Source: Pseudolysinimonas sp051954455 (GTDB taxonomy: Bacteria; Actinomycetota; Actinomycetes; Actinomycetales; Microbacteriaceae). From it: a stretch of 64,000 nt of DNA. Below are positions 27,000 to 35,165 of this stretch, one piece after another. Positions within the stretch are counted from its first letter, which is position 1. Every line of letters starts with the position of its first letter. The DNA lies in assembly GCF_051954455.1 (NCBI RefSeq), contig NZ_JBQCHS010000002.1:1-64000 (forward strand), in the 5' to 3' direction. Both the position numbers and the translations under genes were made by a program. The notes beneath the pieces were generated by a model. The model ran no database searches, was not told where the DNA came from, and saw only the letters and a list, made by a program, of their open reading frames with translations.

Positions 27000-28115
27000 T
27001 CAGAGCACCTCGCTCCGCCCGCTGAGCTTGAGCGCGTCGACCACGCTCTTGACCCGTTGGGCGTGCTCGCTGGTGGTGACGAGGAGCGCGTCCGGGGTGT
27101 CGACGACGACGATGTCCTGCACCCCGATGAGCGAGATGACGCGCTTCGACTGGCTCACGACGATGCCGCTCGCGTGGTCGGAGAGCACGGTGGCGCCGTC
27201 GGCCAGGATCGCCAGCTCACCGGCGCGACCGCCGGAGCGCAGCTTCGCGATCGACGCGAAGTCGCCCACGTCGTCCCAGTCGAAGTCGCCAGGGATGACG
27301 ACGAGCTTGCCGACCCTCGCCGCCGGCTCCGCGACGCTGTAGTCGATCGCGATCTTCTCGAGGTGGGGCCAGATCCGATCGACGGCCGGGCCGCGGGCCG
27401 CGGGATCGTCCCATGCCTCGGCGAGCTCCTCGAGGCCGGCAACGAGATCGGGCTTGGCCCCTCTCATCTGCTCGAGCAGCACATCGGCGCGCGCGATGAA
27501 CATGCTCGCGTTCCAGAGGTAGTCGCCCTCGGCGAGATACCGGCGCGCCGTGGCGAGATCGGGCTTCTCGACGAAGCCGGTCACGGTCCGGGCGTCGTGG
27601 GCGCCGTCGATCTCGGCGGCGTCGCCGGCGCGGATGTAGCCGAAGCCGATCGCCGGTTCGGTCGGAGTGATGCCGATGAGGGCGATGCGACCGGCACGGG
27701 CGGCCGCGACGGCGTGGGTGACGGAGCGCCGGAAGCCGCGGACGTCGGCGATGACGTGGTCGGCGGCGAACGATCCGATGATCACGTCCGGCTCGCGCTT
27801 GCGGAGAATCGCGGCCGCGAGGCCGATCGCCGCCGACGAATCCTTCGGCTCGCTCTCGAGCACGACGTTCACATCGCGCAGCTCGGGCAGCTGCGCCTCG
27901 ACCGCTGCCCGGTGTGCGCGACCCGTGACGACCATGATCCGCTGCTCGCCGCTCAGCGGGGCGAGCCGGTCCCACGTGCCGCGGAGGAGCGTCGACCCGG
28001 AGCCCGTGAGGTCGTGCAGGAACTTCGGCGCGTCCGCCCGCGACAGCGGCCAGAGCCGCGAGCCGATCCCGCCCGCCGGGATGATGGAGTAGAACCCGTC
28101 GAGCGCTGCATCCAT
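27000..28115 (-). CDS. manC: Mannose-1-phosphate guanylyltransferase
   Basis: The 371-residue nucleotidyltransferase makes GDP-mannose from mannose 1-phosphate and GTP. It has the nucleotide-binding start IIPAGGIGSRLWPLSR (residues 11-26), the FVEKPD sugar-phosphate motif near 165, and FDWDDVGDF near 270. The length matches the monofunctional actinobacterial enzyme without an isomerase domain. TAAGGT ends 6 nt before the ATG, indicating a leaderless mRNA. It is divergent from a glycosyltransferase that probably uses GDP-mannose. Confidence 0.93.
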   Translation of the reverse strand: MDAALDGFYSIIPAGGIGSRLWPLSRADAPKFLHDLTGSGSTLLRGTWDRLAPLSGEQRIMVVTGRAHRAAVEAQLPELRDVNVVLESEPKDSSAAIGLAAAILRKREPDVIIGSFAADHVIADVRGFRRSVTHAVAAARAGRIALIGITPTEPAIGFGYIRAGDAAEIDGAHDARTVTGFVEKPDLATARRYLAEGDYLWNASMFIARADVLLEQMRGAKPDLVAGLEELAEAWDDPAARGPAVDRIWPHLEKIAIDYSVAEPAARVGKLVVIPGDFDWDDVGDFASIAKLRSGGRAGELAILADGATVLSDHASGIVVSQSKRVISLIGVQDIVVVDTPDALLVTTSEHAQRVKSVVDALKLSGRSEVL

Positions 28116-28121
28116 GTCGAC

Positions 28122-28127
28122 ACCTTA
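28122..28127 (-). promoter_or_regulatory. -10 hexamer TAAGGT for leaderless manC mRNA
   Basis: TAAGGT on the minus strand ends 6 nt before ATG 28115. Confidence 0.55.
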
Positions 28128-28204
28128 TGCGGCGGGGTTTTCTGTTCGGCGCGGGTTCGTCCGTCGTTTGCGTGCCACGGCGTCGCCCGGTCACGCCCGC
28201 TCTC

Positions 28205-28210
28205 TAGCTT
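28205..28210 (+). promoter_or_regulatory. -10 hexamer TAGCTT for leaderless glycosyltransferase mRNA
   Basis: TAGCTT ends 6 nt before ATG 28217 (hexamer within bases 28205-28210, CGCCGC spacer to the ATG). Confidence 0.55.
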
Positions 28211-28216
28211 CGCCGC

Positions 28217-29353
28217 ATGGGGATGCGCGTCGCCGTCATCAGCGAGTCCTTCCTGCCGACGCTCAACGGGGTGACGACGAGCGTCGTCCAGCTGCTGGAG
28301 CACCTGGCGGCGAACGGCCACGAGGCGATCGTGATCGTGCCGGCAGCCGGCTCGCCGCGTCGGTATGCGGGGTTCCCGGTGCACGAGGTCGCGGCCGTCG
28401 CGTACCGGCAGTTCCCGGTCGGCCTGCCGAACACCCAGGTGAGCGCGCTGCTCGCCGACTTCTCGCCGGACGTCTGCCACGTCGCCTCCCCCTTCCTCCT
28501 CGGGGCGCAGTCGATCGCAGCCGCTAACCGGCTCGGGATCCCGAGCGTCGCGATCTACCAGACCGACATCTCCGGCTACGCCCGGCGCAACCGGCTCGCG
28601 GTCGTGAGCGACTTCGCCTGGCGGGTCGTCCGCTGGATCCACGAAGGCGCCGACCTGACCCTCGCGCCCTCGTCGACGGCGATCGCCGCGCTCCGGGCCG
28701 CCGGGGTCCCGCGCCTCGAGCTCTGGGGCCGCGGGGTCGACATCGACACCTACCACCCGCGGCGGCGCATAGCGCCCGAGGCGCGTGAGCTGCGCGCGCG
28801 CCTCGCGCCGAACGGCGAGGTGCTCCTCGGCTACGTGGGCCGCGTCGCGCCGGAGAAGAGGCTCGACCGGCTCGCGGAGCTCCGCGGCGTCCCCGGCATC
28901 CGGATCGCGGTCGTCGGCGACGGGCCGGCCCGGCCGGGGCTCGAGCGGTCGCTGGCACACCTCCCGATCGAGTTCCTCGGCGCACTCGGCGGCGAGCGGC
29001 TGGCGAACGCCTACGCGAGCTTCGACGTCTTCGTGCACACGGGCACGGAGGAGACCTTCGGACAGACGCTGCAGGAGGCGCACGCGAGCGGCCTCCCGAT
29101 CGTCTCGCCGCGCGCCGGCGGACCGATCGACCTCGTCGATCCGGGCGTCGACGGCCTGCTCTACGACCCCGGCGAGGACGGCGCGCTGCGCGAGGCGGTG
29201 CTGGCCCTCGTCGCGCGGCGCGAGCTGCGCGAGCGCATGGGCGAGGCCGGCCGACGCCGCGTCCTCGGCCGCTCGTGGGACGCGCTCTGCGAGCAGCTGC
29301 TCGACCACTACCGCTCGGTCATCGCGCACCGCGCGCTGGAGCTCGCCCGCTGA
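28217..29353 (+). CDS. GT4-family glycosyltransferase, probably GDP-mannose-dependent mannosyltransferase
   Basis: This 378-residue GT-B enzyme has the N-terminal acceptor domain starting MRVAVISESFLPTLNGVTTSV, LGYVGRVAPEKRLDRL at the domain hinge, and the donor-binding motif TGTEETFGQTLQEAHASGLP with the E-x7-E glutamates. Overall it resembles actinobacterial alpha-mannosyltransferases of cell-envelope glycolipid synthesis (MgtA/PimB-like). The divergent manC supports a GDP-mannose donor. It likely acts at the inner face of the membrane although no membrane helix is seen. Confidence 0.85.
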   Translation: MGMRVAVISESFLPTLNGVTTSVVQLLEHLAANGHEAIVIVPAAGSPRRYAGFPVHEVAAVAYRQFPVGLPNTQVSALLADFSPDVCHVASPFLLGAQSIAAANRLGIPSVAIYQTDISGYARRNRLAVVSDFAWRVVRWIHEGADLTLAPSSTAIAALRAAGVPRLELWGRGVDIDTYHPRRRIAPEARELRARLAPNGEVLLGYVGRVAPEKRLDRLAELRGVPGIRIAVVGDGPARPGLERSLAHLPIEFLGALGGERLANAYASFDVFVHTGTEETFGQTLQEAHASGLPIVSPRAGGPIDLVDPGVDGLLYDPGEDGALREAVLALVARRELRERMGEAGRRRVLGRSWDALCEQLLDHYRSVIAHRALELAR

Positions 29354-29414
29354 GATGTGTCTCGACGTCGAGATGGTGAGGACCGCCTGGCCTGCGTCAC
29401 CCCCGGGGCGGGCG

Positions 29415-29420
29415 TAGGCT
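29415..29420 (+). promoter_or_regulatory. -10 hexamer TAGGCT of the sdh operon
   Basis: TAGGCT lies 68 nt before the sdhC start, predicting a leader of about 60 nt. Unlike many neighbours, sdhC has a real ribosome site (AAGGAGG). Confidence 0.5.
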
Positions 29421-29488
29421 CGGAGCATCCGATCGTGAGCGTCCGCGGCGTGCCACCCGCCTCGTCGCCGAGACACAAGGAGGAGTCC

Positions 29489-29938
29489 GTGTCGAGCCAG
29501 GTCGCACGGCCCGGAGCAGCCGCCGCGGGGCGCATCGAGCGCCCGCATCGCCGGGGCGGGACGCTCTACCGGGGCCGCGAGGGCATGTGGTCGTGGGTGC
29601 TGCACCGCATCACCGGCGTCGCCATCTTCTTCTTCCTCTTGGTGCACATCCTCGACACGGCACTCGTGCGGGTGAGCCCCGAGGCCTACAACCGCGTGAT
29701 CGACACGTACAAGCAGCCGATCATGGGCCTCGGCGAGATCGCGCTCGTCGCGGCGATCGGCCTGCATGCCCTGAACGGCATCCGGATCATCCTCATCGAC
29801 TTCTGGAAGCTCGGCCCGCGGATGCAGCGGATCATGTTCTGGGTCGCGATCGCCCTCTGGGTGGTGCTGCTCGCCGGCTTCCTGCCGCGTCAGATCACCA
29901 ACATCGTGCTCGAGGCGCAGGGGATGGGCAGCGTATGA
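29489..29938 (+). CDS. sdhC: Succinate dehydrogenase cytochrome b556 subunit
   Basis: The 149-residue membrane anchor of complex II binds haem b and the quinone together with SdhD. It has three membrane helices: around residues 45-65 (beginning WSWVLHRITGVAIFFFLLVH, with the HRxTG motif and helix-1 His), 85-105 and 120-140. GTG 29489 is preceded by AAGGAGG at 6 nt. It opens the sdhCDAB operon and overlaps sdhD by 4 nt (ATGA). Confidence 0.93.
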   Translation: MSSQVARPGAAAAGRIERPHRRGGTLYRGREGMWSWVLHRITGVAIFFFLLVHILDTALVRVSPEAYNRVIDTYKQPIMGLGEIALVAAIGLHALNGIRIILIDFWKLGPRMQRIMFWVAIALWVVLLAGFLPRQITNIVLEAQGMGSV

Positions 29939-30372
29939 CCACGATCGAGGCCCCCCGCTCCCCCATCGCCCCGCAGAAGCGCCGCCGCACCAACTGGGAG
30001 AAGTGGGGCTGGCTCTACCAGCGCGTCTCCGGCGTGCTGCTGGTCGTGCTGATCTTCGGCCACCTCTTCACCAACCTCTTCCTCGGCCAGGGCGTCCGCG
30101 CGATCGACTTCGCCTTCGTGGCGGGCAAATGGGCCAACCCGTTCTGGATCGTGTGGGACCTGCTGCTGCTGTGGCTGGCCCTCATCCACGGCGCGAACGG
30201 CATGCGCACCCTCATCAACGACTACACCCGCCGCCGGTTCCGTCTCGTGCTGCTCACGCTGCTCGTGATCGTCACCGTCGGCCTGCTGCTCATAGGAACC
30301 CTCGTGCTCACGACGTTCGACCCCTGCCTCGACCACACCGTGGCGTCCCAGATCCCGCAGTGCAAGGCCTGA
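29935..30372 (+). CDS. sdhD: Succinate dehydrogenase membrane anchor subunit
   Basis: The 145-residue second anchor has a basic N-terminus (KRRRTNWEKWGWLYQRVSG) and three membrane helices near residues 35-55, 70-95 and 105-130. The His in LIFGHLFTNLF is the likely haem ligand, and the conserved HGANGMRTLINDYTRR follows helix 2. Its ATG overlaps the sdhC stop. Confidence 0.92.
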   Translation: MTTIEAPRSPIAPQKRRRTNWEKWGWLYQRVSGVLLVVLIFGHLFTNLFLGQGVRAIDFAFVAGKWANPFWIVWDLLLLWLALIHGANGMRTLINDYTRRRFRLVLLTLLVIVTVGLLLIGTLVLTTFDPCLDHTVASQIPQCKA

Positions 30373-30377
30373 GCGGG

Positions 30378-32174
30378 ATGGAGTTCACCGACGGGGACGT
30401 GATCGACGGCGTCCACTACCACCAGTTCGACGTCGTGATCGTGGGCGCGGGCGGCGCCGGCATGCGCGCCGCGATCGAGGCGGGCCCGAAGGCCAAGACG
30501 GCCGTCATCACGAAGCTCTACCCCACGCGGTCGCACACGGGTGCGGCGCAGGGCGGCATGGCCGCGGCGCTCGCGAACGTGGAGGAGGACAGCTGGGAGT
30601 GGCACACCTTCGACACCGTCAAGGGCGGCGACTATCTCGTCGACCAGGACGCGGCCGAGATCCTCGCCAAGGAGGCCATCGACGCGGTCCTCGACCTCGA
30701 GAACATGGGCCTGCCGTTCAACCGCACGCCCGAGGGCAAGATCGACCAGCGGCGCTTCGGCGGCCACACCCGCGACCACGGCAAGGCACCCGTGCGCCGG
30801 GCCTGCTACGCGGCCGACCGCACCGGCCACATGATCCTGCAGACGCTGTTCCAGAACTGCGTCAAGCTCGGCGTCAACTTCTTCAACGAGTACTACGCGC
30901 TCGACCTCGTGATGACCGAGGTGAACGGCCAGAAGCGACCCGCGGGCGTCGTGGCGTACGAGCTCGCGACGGGCGAGATCCACGTCTTCCAGGCCAAGTC
31001 GATCGTCTTCGCGACGGGCGGCTTCGGCAAGATCTACAAGACGACCTCGAACGCGCACACCCTCACGGGCGACGGCGTCGGGATCATCTGGCGCAAGGGT
31101 CTGCCGCTCGAGGACATGGAGTTCTTCCAGTTCCACCCGACCGGCCTGGCCGGGCTCGGCATCCTCCTCACCGAGGGCGCCCGCGGCGAGGGCGCGATCC
31201 TGCGCAACGCCTCGGGCGAGCGGTTCATGGAGCGCTACGCCCCCACCATCAAGGACCTCGCGCCGCGCGACATCGTCTCGCGCTGCATGGTGCAGGAGGT
31301 CGCCGAGGGCCGCGGCGCCGGGCCGAACAAGGACTACGTGCTGCTCGACTGCACGCACCTCGGCGCCGAGGTGCTCGAGACCAAGCTCCCCGACATCACC
31401 GAGTTCGCGCGCACCTACCTGGGCGTCGACCCGGTGTACGAGCCCGTGCCGGTCATGCCGACCGCGCACTACGCGATGGGCGGGATCCCGACCAACGTCA
31501 AGGGCGAGGTCCTGAGCGACAACGACACCGTGGTCCCCGGGCTCTACGCGGCCGGCGAGTGCGCGTGCGTCTCGGTGCACGGGTCGAACCGCCTCGGCAC
31601 CAACTCGCTCCTCGACATCAACGTCTTCGGCAAGCGCTCGGGCAACAACGCGGTCGAGTACGCGAAGACGGCGGACTTCGTTCCGCTGCCGGATGACGCG
31701 GCCGACTTCGTGAAGGGCCTCGTCGAGCAGGTGCGCGGCGCGAACGGCACCGAGCGGATCGCCGCGCTCCGCAAGGAGCTGCAGGACGAGATGGACCGGA
31801 ACGCCCAGGTGTTCCGAACCGACGAGTCGCTCGCGAAGGTGACCGAGACGATCCACGAGCTGCGCCAGCGGTTCCAGAACATCTCGATCCAGGACAAGGG
31901 CCATCGGTACAACACCGATCTGCTCGAGGCGATCGAGCTCGGCTTCCTGCTCGACCTCGCCGAGGTGGTCGTGTACTCGGCCCGCAACCGCAAGGAGAGC
32001 CGCGGCGGCCACATGCGCGACGACTTCCCGAAGCGCGACGACGAGAACTACATGAAGCACACGATGGCGTACCTGACGGGCGACCCGCACTCCGCCGACG
32101 CCGCCGACCACATCACGCTGGACTGGAAGCCCGTGGTCATCACGAACTACCAGCCGATGGAACGGAAGTACTGA
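30378..32174 (+). CDS. sdhA: Succinate dehydrogenase flavoprotein subunit
   Basis: The 598-residue catalytic subunit oxidises succinate to fumarate on the cytoplasmic side. FAD-binding VVIVGAGGAGMRAAIEAG is at residues 20-37, and PTRSHTGAAQGGMAAAL carries the His to which FAD is covalently attached. HTRDHGKAPVRRACYAADRTGH, in two parts, and CVSVHGSNRLGTNSLLDIN form the active site. ATG 30378 lies 5 nt after sdhD and sdhB follows 1 nt after the stop. Confidence 0.97.
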   Translation: MEFTDGDVIDGVHYHQFDVVIVGAGGAGMRAAIEAGPKAKTAVITKLYPTRSHTGAAQGGMAAALANVEEDSWEWHTFDTVKGGDYLVDQDAAEILAKEAIDAVLDLENMGLPFNRTPEGKIDQRRFGGHTRDHGKAPVRRACYAADRTGHMILQTLFQNCVKLGVNFFNEYYALDLVMTEVNGQKRPAGVVAYELATGEIHVFQAKSIVFATGGFGKIYKTTSNAHTLTGDGVGIIWRKGLPLEDMEFFQFHPTGLAGLGILLTEGARGEGAILRNASGERFMERYAPTIKDLAPRDIVSRCMVQEVAEGRGAGPNKDYVLLDCTHLGAEVLETKLPDITEFARTYLGVDPVYEPVPVMPTAHYAMGGIPTNVKGEVLSDNDTVVPGLYAAGECACVSVHGSNRLGTNSLLDINVFGKRSGNNAVEYAKTADFVPLPDDAADFVKGLVEQVRGANGTERIAALRKELQDEMDRNAQVFRTDESLAKVTETIHELRQRFQNISIQDKGHRYNTDLLEAIELGFLLDLAEVVVYSARNRKESRGGHMRDDFPKRDDENYMKHTMAYLTGDPHSADAADHITLDWKPVVITNYQPMERKY

Positions 32175-32175
32175 C

Positions 32176-33015
32176 ATGGCCGAGACCGCCGTCGCCGAGA
32201 AGTCCGCCCCCGAGTCGGGCGCCGCCGAGTCGCAGGCGTCCGCCGCTCAGGCGCCCGCGCCCATCCAGGCCTTCAACGTCACCCTCATCGTGCGCCGCTT
32301 CGACCCGGAGAAGGACGAGGAGCCGTACTGGCAGGACTTCGACGTCGAGATGTACGCGACCGACCGCGTGCTCGACGCCCTCCACAAGATCAAGTGGGAG
32401 CAGGACGGGTCGCTGTCGTTCCGCCGCTCGTGCGCGCACGGGGTGTGCGGCTCCGATGCGATGCGCATCAACGGGCGCAACCGCCTCGCCTGCAAGACGC
32501 TGATCAAGGACCTCGACATCTCGAAGCCGATCTACGTCGAGGCGATCAAGGGCCTGCCTCTCGAGAAGGACCTCATCGTCGACATGGAGCCGTTCTTCGC
32601 CTCGTACCGCGAGATCCAGCCGTTCCTCATCGCGAGCGACAAGCCCGAGAAGGAGCGCATCCAGAGCGCCGCGCAGCGCGAGCGCTTCGACGACACCACC
32701 AAGTGCATCCTGTGCGCGGCGTGCACCTCGTCCTGCCCGGTCTTCTGGACCGACGGCCAGTACTTCGGACCGGCCGCGATCGTGAACGCGCACCGCTTCA
32801 TCTTCGACAGCCGCGACGAGGGCTCCCAGGTGCGCCTCGACATCCTCAACGACAAGGAGGGCGTGTGGCGCTGCCGCACGACCTTCAACTGCTCCGAGGC
32901 CTGCCCGCGCGGCATCCAGGTGACGAAGGCGATCGCCGAGGTCAAGCAGGCCGTGCTCCGCGGACGCCCGGACATCCCGACCTCCGATCTCGCGCCGACG
33001 CCGCAGATGGCATAG
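32176..33015 (+). CDS. sdhB: Succinate dehydrogenase iron-sulfur subunit
   Basis: The 279-residue electron-transfer subunit has an Ala/Glu-rich N-terminal extension of about 30 residues, then the [2Fe-2S] site (RRSCAHGVCGSDAMRINGRN with a further Cys in NRLACKTL), the [4Fe-4S] site CILCAACTSSCPVFW and the [3Fe-4S] site FNCSEACPRGIQVTKAI. It closes the operon and is followed by a terminator. Confidence 0.97.
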   Translation: MAETAVAEKSAPESGAAESQASAAQAPAPIQAFNVTLIVRRFDPEKDEEPYWQDFDVEMYATDRVLDALHKIKWEQDGSLSFRRSCAHGVCGSDAMRINGRNRLACKTLIKDLDISKPIYVEAIKGLPLEKDLIVDMEPFFASYREIQPFLIASDKPEKERIQSAAQRERFDDTTKCILCAACTSSCPVFWTDGQYFGPAAIVNAHRFIFDSRDEGSQVRLDILNDKEGVWRCRTTFNCSEACPRGIQVTKAIAEVKQAVLRGRPDIPTSDLAPTPQMA

Positions 33016-33029
33016 CCCGAACGCGAAGA

Positions 33030-33063
33030 GAGGCGCCGCATCCGTTCCCGGGTGCGGCGCCTC
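33030..33063 (+). terminator. Terminator of the sdh operon
   Basis: GAGGCGCCGCA (33030-33040) pairs with TGCGGCGCCTC (33053-33063); inner CC/GG pairs extend the stem. It begins 14 bp after the sdhB stop. Confidence 0.75.
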
Positions 33064-33164
33064 CGTCGTCTCCGGGGTCCAGCGGAGCGGCGCGACCGCG
33101 CTCGTGCCGCGGAGCGGCGTGCGCCGCAGCAACGGCGGCGCACCAGCTGGCAGAGACGACTGTG

Positions 33165-33205
33165 GCCGGTGCTCGCGGCGGCTGGGAATCACCGCGGGCA
33201 CCGGC
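33165..33205 (-). terminator. 14-bp hairpin before the convergent sigma-factor gene
   Basis: Bases 33165-33178 pair with 33192-33205 with one G-T wobble around a 13-nt loop. It lies about 105 bp beyond the stop of the minus-strand gene at 33310, whose terminator it may be. The rest of the 294-bp gap 33016-33309 shows no gene. Confidence 0.45.
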
Positions 33206-33309
33206 CTGACACCCCATGAGTTGGACGTCACGCGGGGCGGAGGCCTTGCGACCTCACTGGAAGAGACGGCGCCCCCGGCGTTCTATGACGCGGGTCGCAG
33301 AACTTTTTT

Positions 33310-34965
33310 CTACCCGTTCCCGAGCAGGGAGACCGAGATGCCGAGCGGCGCCACGTCGAGGGTGAACGGCTGGATCCCGAGGACTCCGAGCAGGCCGCCG
33401 ACCAGCCCGCCGACGGCCTGGCTGACCGTGGCGGAGTTCGTCCCCTGCGGCAGGCCGCTGACGTGCAGGGCCCAGTGCCCGTCCTGCGCGACGACCGTCG
33501 TGTAGACCGAACCCGCGACCTGGGCCGTGACGGTCGCTCCCGGCGTCCCCGTGCCGGACAGGTCGAGGTTCACCGTCGCCTGGACCGGGGCGCCTCCGGG
33601 CGGGGTCACGCTGTCCACGACGCCCCCGACGGTCTGCCCGACGCCGCTCACGACGCCTCCGACGGTCTGGCCCGCGCCGCCGACCACACCGCCGACGACA
33701 CCCCCGACCGTCTGCCCGACGCCGCCGACGACTCCGCCCACGGCGGTGCCGACGTCGCCGACGACCTGCGACACCGTGCCGCCGACGCCGCCGACCGCGG
33801 GGCCGGATGCGGCGGGCGCGGCGAGCAGGCTGCCATCCCCCGGAGCGCCGGTGACCGGCGCGGCGCTCACGACGGGGACGGCGTCGAGGATGTGCTCCGC
33901 CTGTGCGGGATCGATGAGCTGCGCGGCCGTCGGCGGGGCGATCGTCGGGGTCGGCGGAAGGGAGACCGTCGTCCCGACCGCCAGGCCGCCCCCGAGCACC
34001 GCCGCAACGGCGAGCGACCCGACGAGGGTGCCCGTCGCGGCGCTGAAGCCGAGTCCCCCGGCCGCGGCCGACGCCGCCACCGTCGAGCCGGCCGTGGCCG
34101 CCGTGCCGACCGCCTGCACCGCGGCGGGGAGGGCGGGGACGGCCGCCGACGACGCGGCCATGGCCGACGAGGGCGCGGCCATGGCGGCGAGCACGCCACC
34201 GCCGACCACGCCGCCGAGGATGAGCGGGATGAGGACGAACGAGAGGTGCGAGCCGACCTCCTCGACCTCCTCCGACACGATCGCGCACTTGGTGCAGGTC
34301 GCGAGATGCTCCTCGACGCGCTTGCGGTCGCGCTCGCCGAGGCCGTCGCGGGCGTGGTCTCCGAGCTTGCTCATCACGAACTGGCACTCGCCGGACGCCT
34401 GCGCGTCGTTGATGTGCGCCTGCAGCCACGCCTTCCGCAGCCCTTCGCGGGCGCGGTATGAGAGCGCCGCGACGCCGTTGGCGGTCATGCCCATGAGCGG
34501 CGCGACCTCGTGCGGGTCCATCCCCTCGACCTCGGTGTACCAGAGCACCGTCTGCCAGCGCTCGGGCAGCGAACGGAACGCCCGCGCGGTCAGGGTGCGG
34601 TCGAGAGCATAGGTCGCCGGGTCGTCCGGGATCCTTTCGTCCTCGAAGTCCTCCATGAGGTCCACCTGCACGGAGTGCGACTGCTGCACGCCCCACGTCG
34701 CCGCGAGGTTGCGGATGGTCGTGTACAGATACGGGCGGAAGGCGCCGGCGGGTCCGCCGCCCGCCAGCACACGTTGGAAGATGCGCGCGTACGCCTCAGA
34801 GACGAGGTCGTCCGCATCGATCGACGACGTGCACTGGCGGGCGACGCGAGCAGCCGAGCGGAAGTGGCGCTGCCACAGTTCTCCGTAGGCGCGCGTATCC
34901 CCCGATCGCGCGCTCTCGATCAATTCCGCGTCCGAAGTGGTGAGCTTCGAGATCTGGCTGCTCAT
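33310..34965 (-). CDS. ECF sigma factor fused to zinc-finger anti-sigma-like, membrane and extracytoplasmic parts
   Basis: The 551-residue protein begins as an ECF sigma factor: region 2 at about residues 10-85 (AYGELWQRHF, DADDLVSEAYARIFQRV) and region 4 at about 128-180 (RSLPERWQTVLWYTEVEGMD, PLMGMTANGVAALSYRAREGL). It continues into an anti-sigma-like zinc motif H220-x3-C224-x2-C227 and a membrane helix at about 247-268. An Ala/Pro-rich stretch follows, then a second hydrophobic segment near 325-345 and an exported-looking region with repeated VGGVVGGVGQTVGG units. The last 110 residues look beta-rich with TPGATVTAQVAG. Such one-chain sigma/anti-sigma proteins are known in Actinobacteria. 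The promoter target and signal are unknown. Confidence 0.75.
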   Translation of the reverse strand: MSSQISKLTTSDAELIESARSGDTRAYGELWQRHFRSAARVARQCTSSIDADDLVSEAYARIFQRVLAGGGPAGAFRPYLYTTIRNLAATWGVQQSHSVQVDLMEDFEDERIPDDPATYALDRTLTARAFRSLPERWQTVLWYTEVEGMDPHEVAPLMGMTANGVAALSYRAREGLRKAWLQAHINDAQASGECQFVMSKLGDHARDGLGERDRKRVEEHLATCTKCAIVSEEVEEVGSHLSFVLIPLILGGVVGGGVLAAMAAPSSAMAASSAAVPALPAAVQAVGTAATAGSTVAASAAAGGLGFSAATGTLVGSLAVAAVLGGGLAVGTTVSLPPTPTIAPPTAAQLIDPAQAEHILDAVPVVSAAPVTGAPGDGSLLAAPAASGPAVGGVGGTVSQVVGDVGTAVGGVVGGVGQTVGGVVGGVVGGAGQTVGGVVSGVGQTVGGVVDSVTPPGGAPVQATVNLDLSGTGTPGATVTAQVAGSVYTTVVAQDGHWALHVSGLPQGTNSATVSQAVGGLVGGLLGVLGIQPFTLDVAPLGISVSLLGNG

Positions 34966-35105
34966 CCCCCTGATCCATTCCCGGGCCTCTCTCCCCGTGG
35001 GATGAGGACTGTCGGGAGGGTTCTGATCCGGCCCCCCGGTGACGTCCTCATCATGAGAGACTCCCGAATCCCTTCACTATGACGCGGGAATCACCCGCCG
35101 CTCAC

Positions 35106-35119
35106 CCCCCGTTCGGGGG
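35106..35119 (-). terminator. Short GC hairpin after ptsI
   Basis: CCCCCG and CGGGGG flank TT, about 45 bp after the ptsI stop on the minus strand. The 200-bp gap 34966-35165 otherwise holds the unmapped promoter of the sigma-factor gene. Confidence 0.35.
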
Positions 35120-35165
35120 CCGCACGGTCCCCATCGTCACACGCCGGAGGGCCACCGCGCACGCC

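Noticed and set aside
33254..34696. A 480-codon minus-strand frame overlapping the sigma-factor gene
   Set aside because: Its translation is Arg/Gly-rich and lacks domains; the frame of the sigma/anti-sigma protein is supported by regions 2, 4 and the zinc motif.
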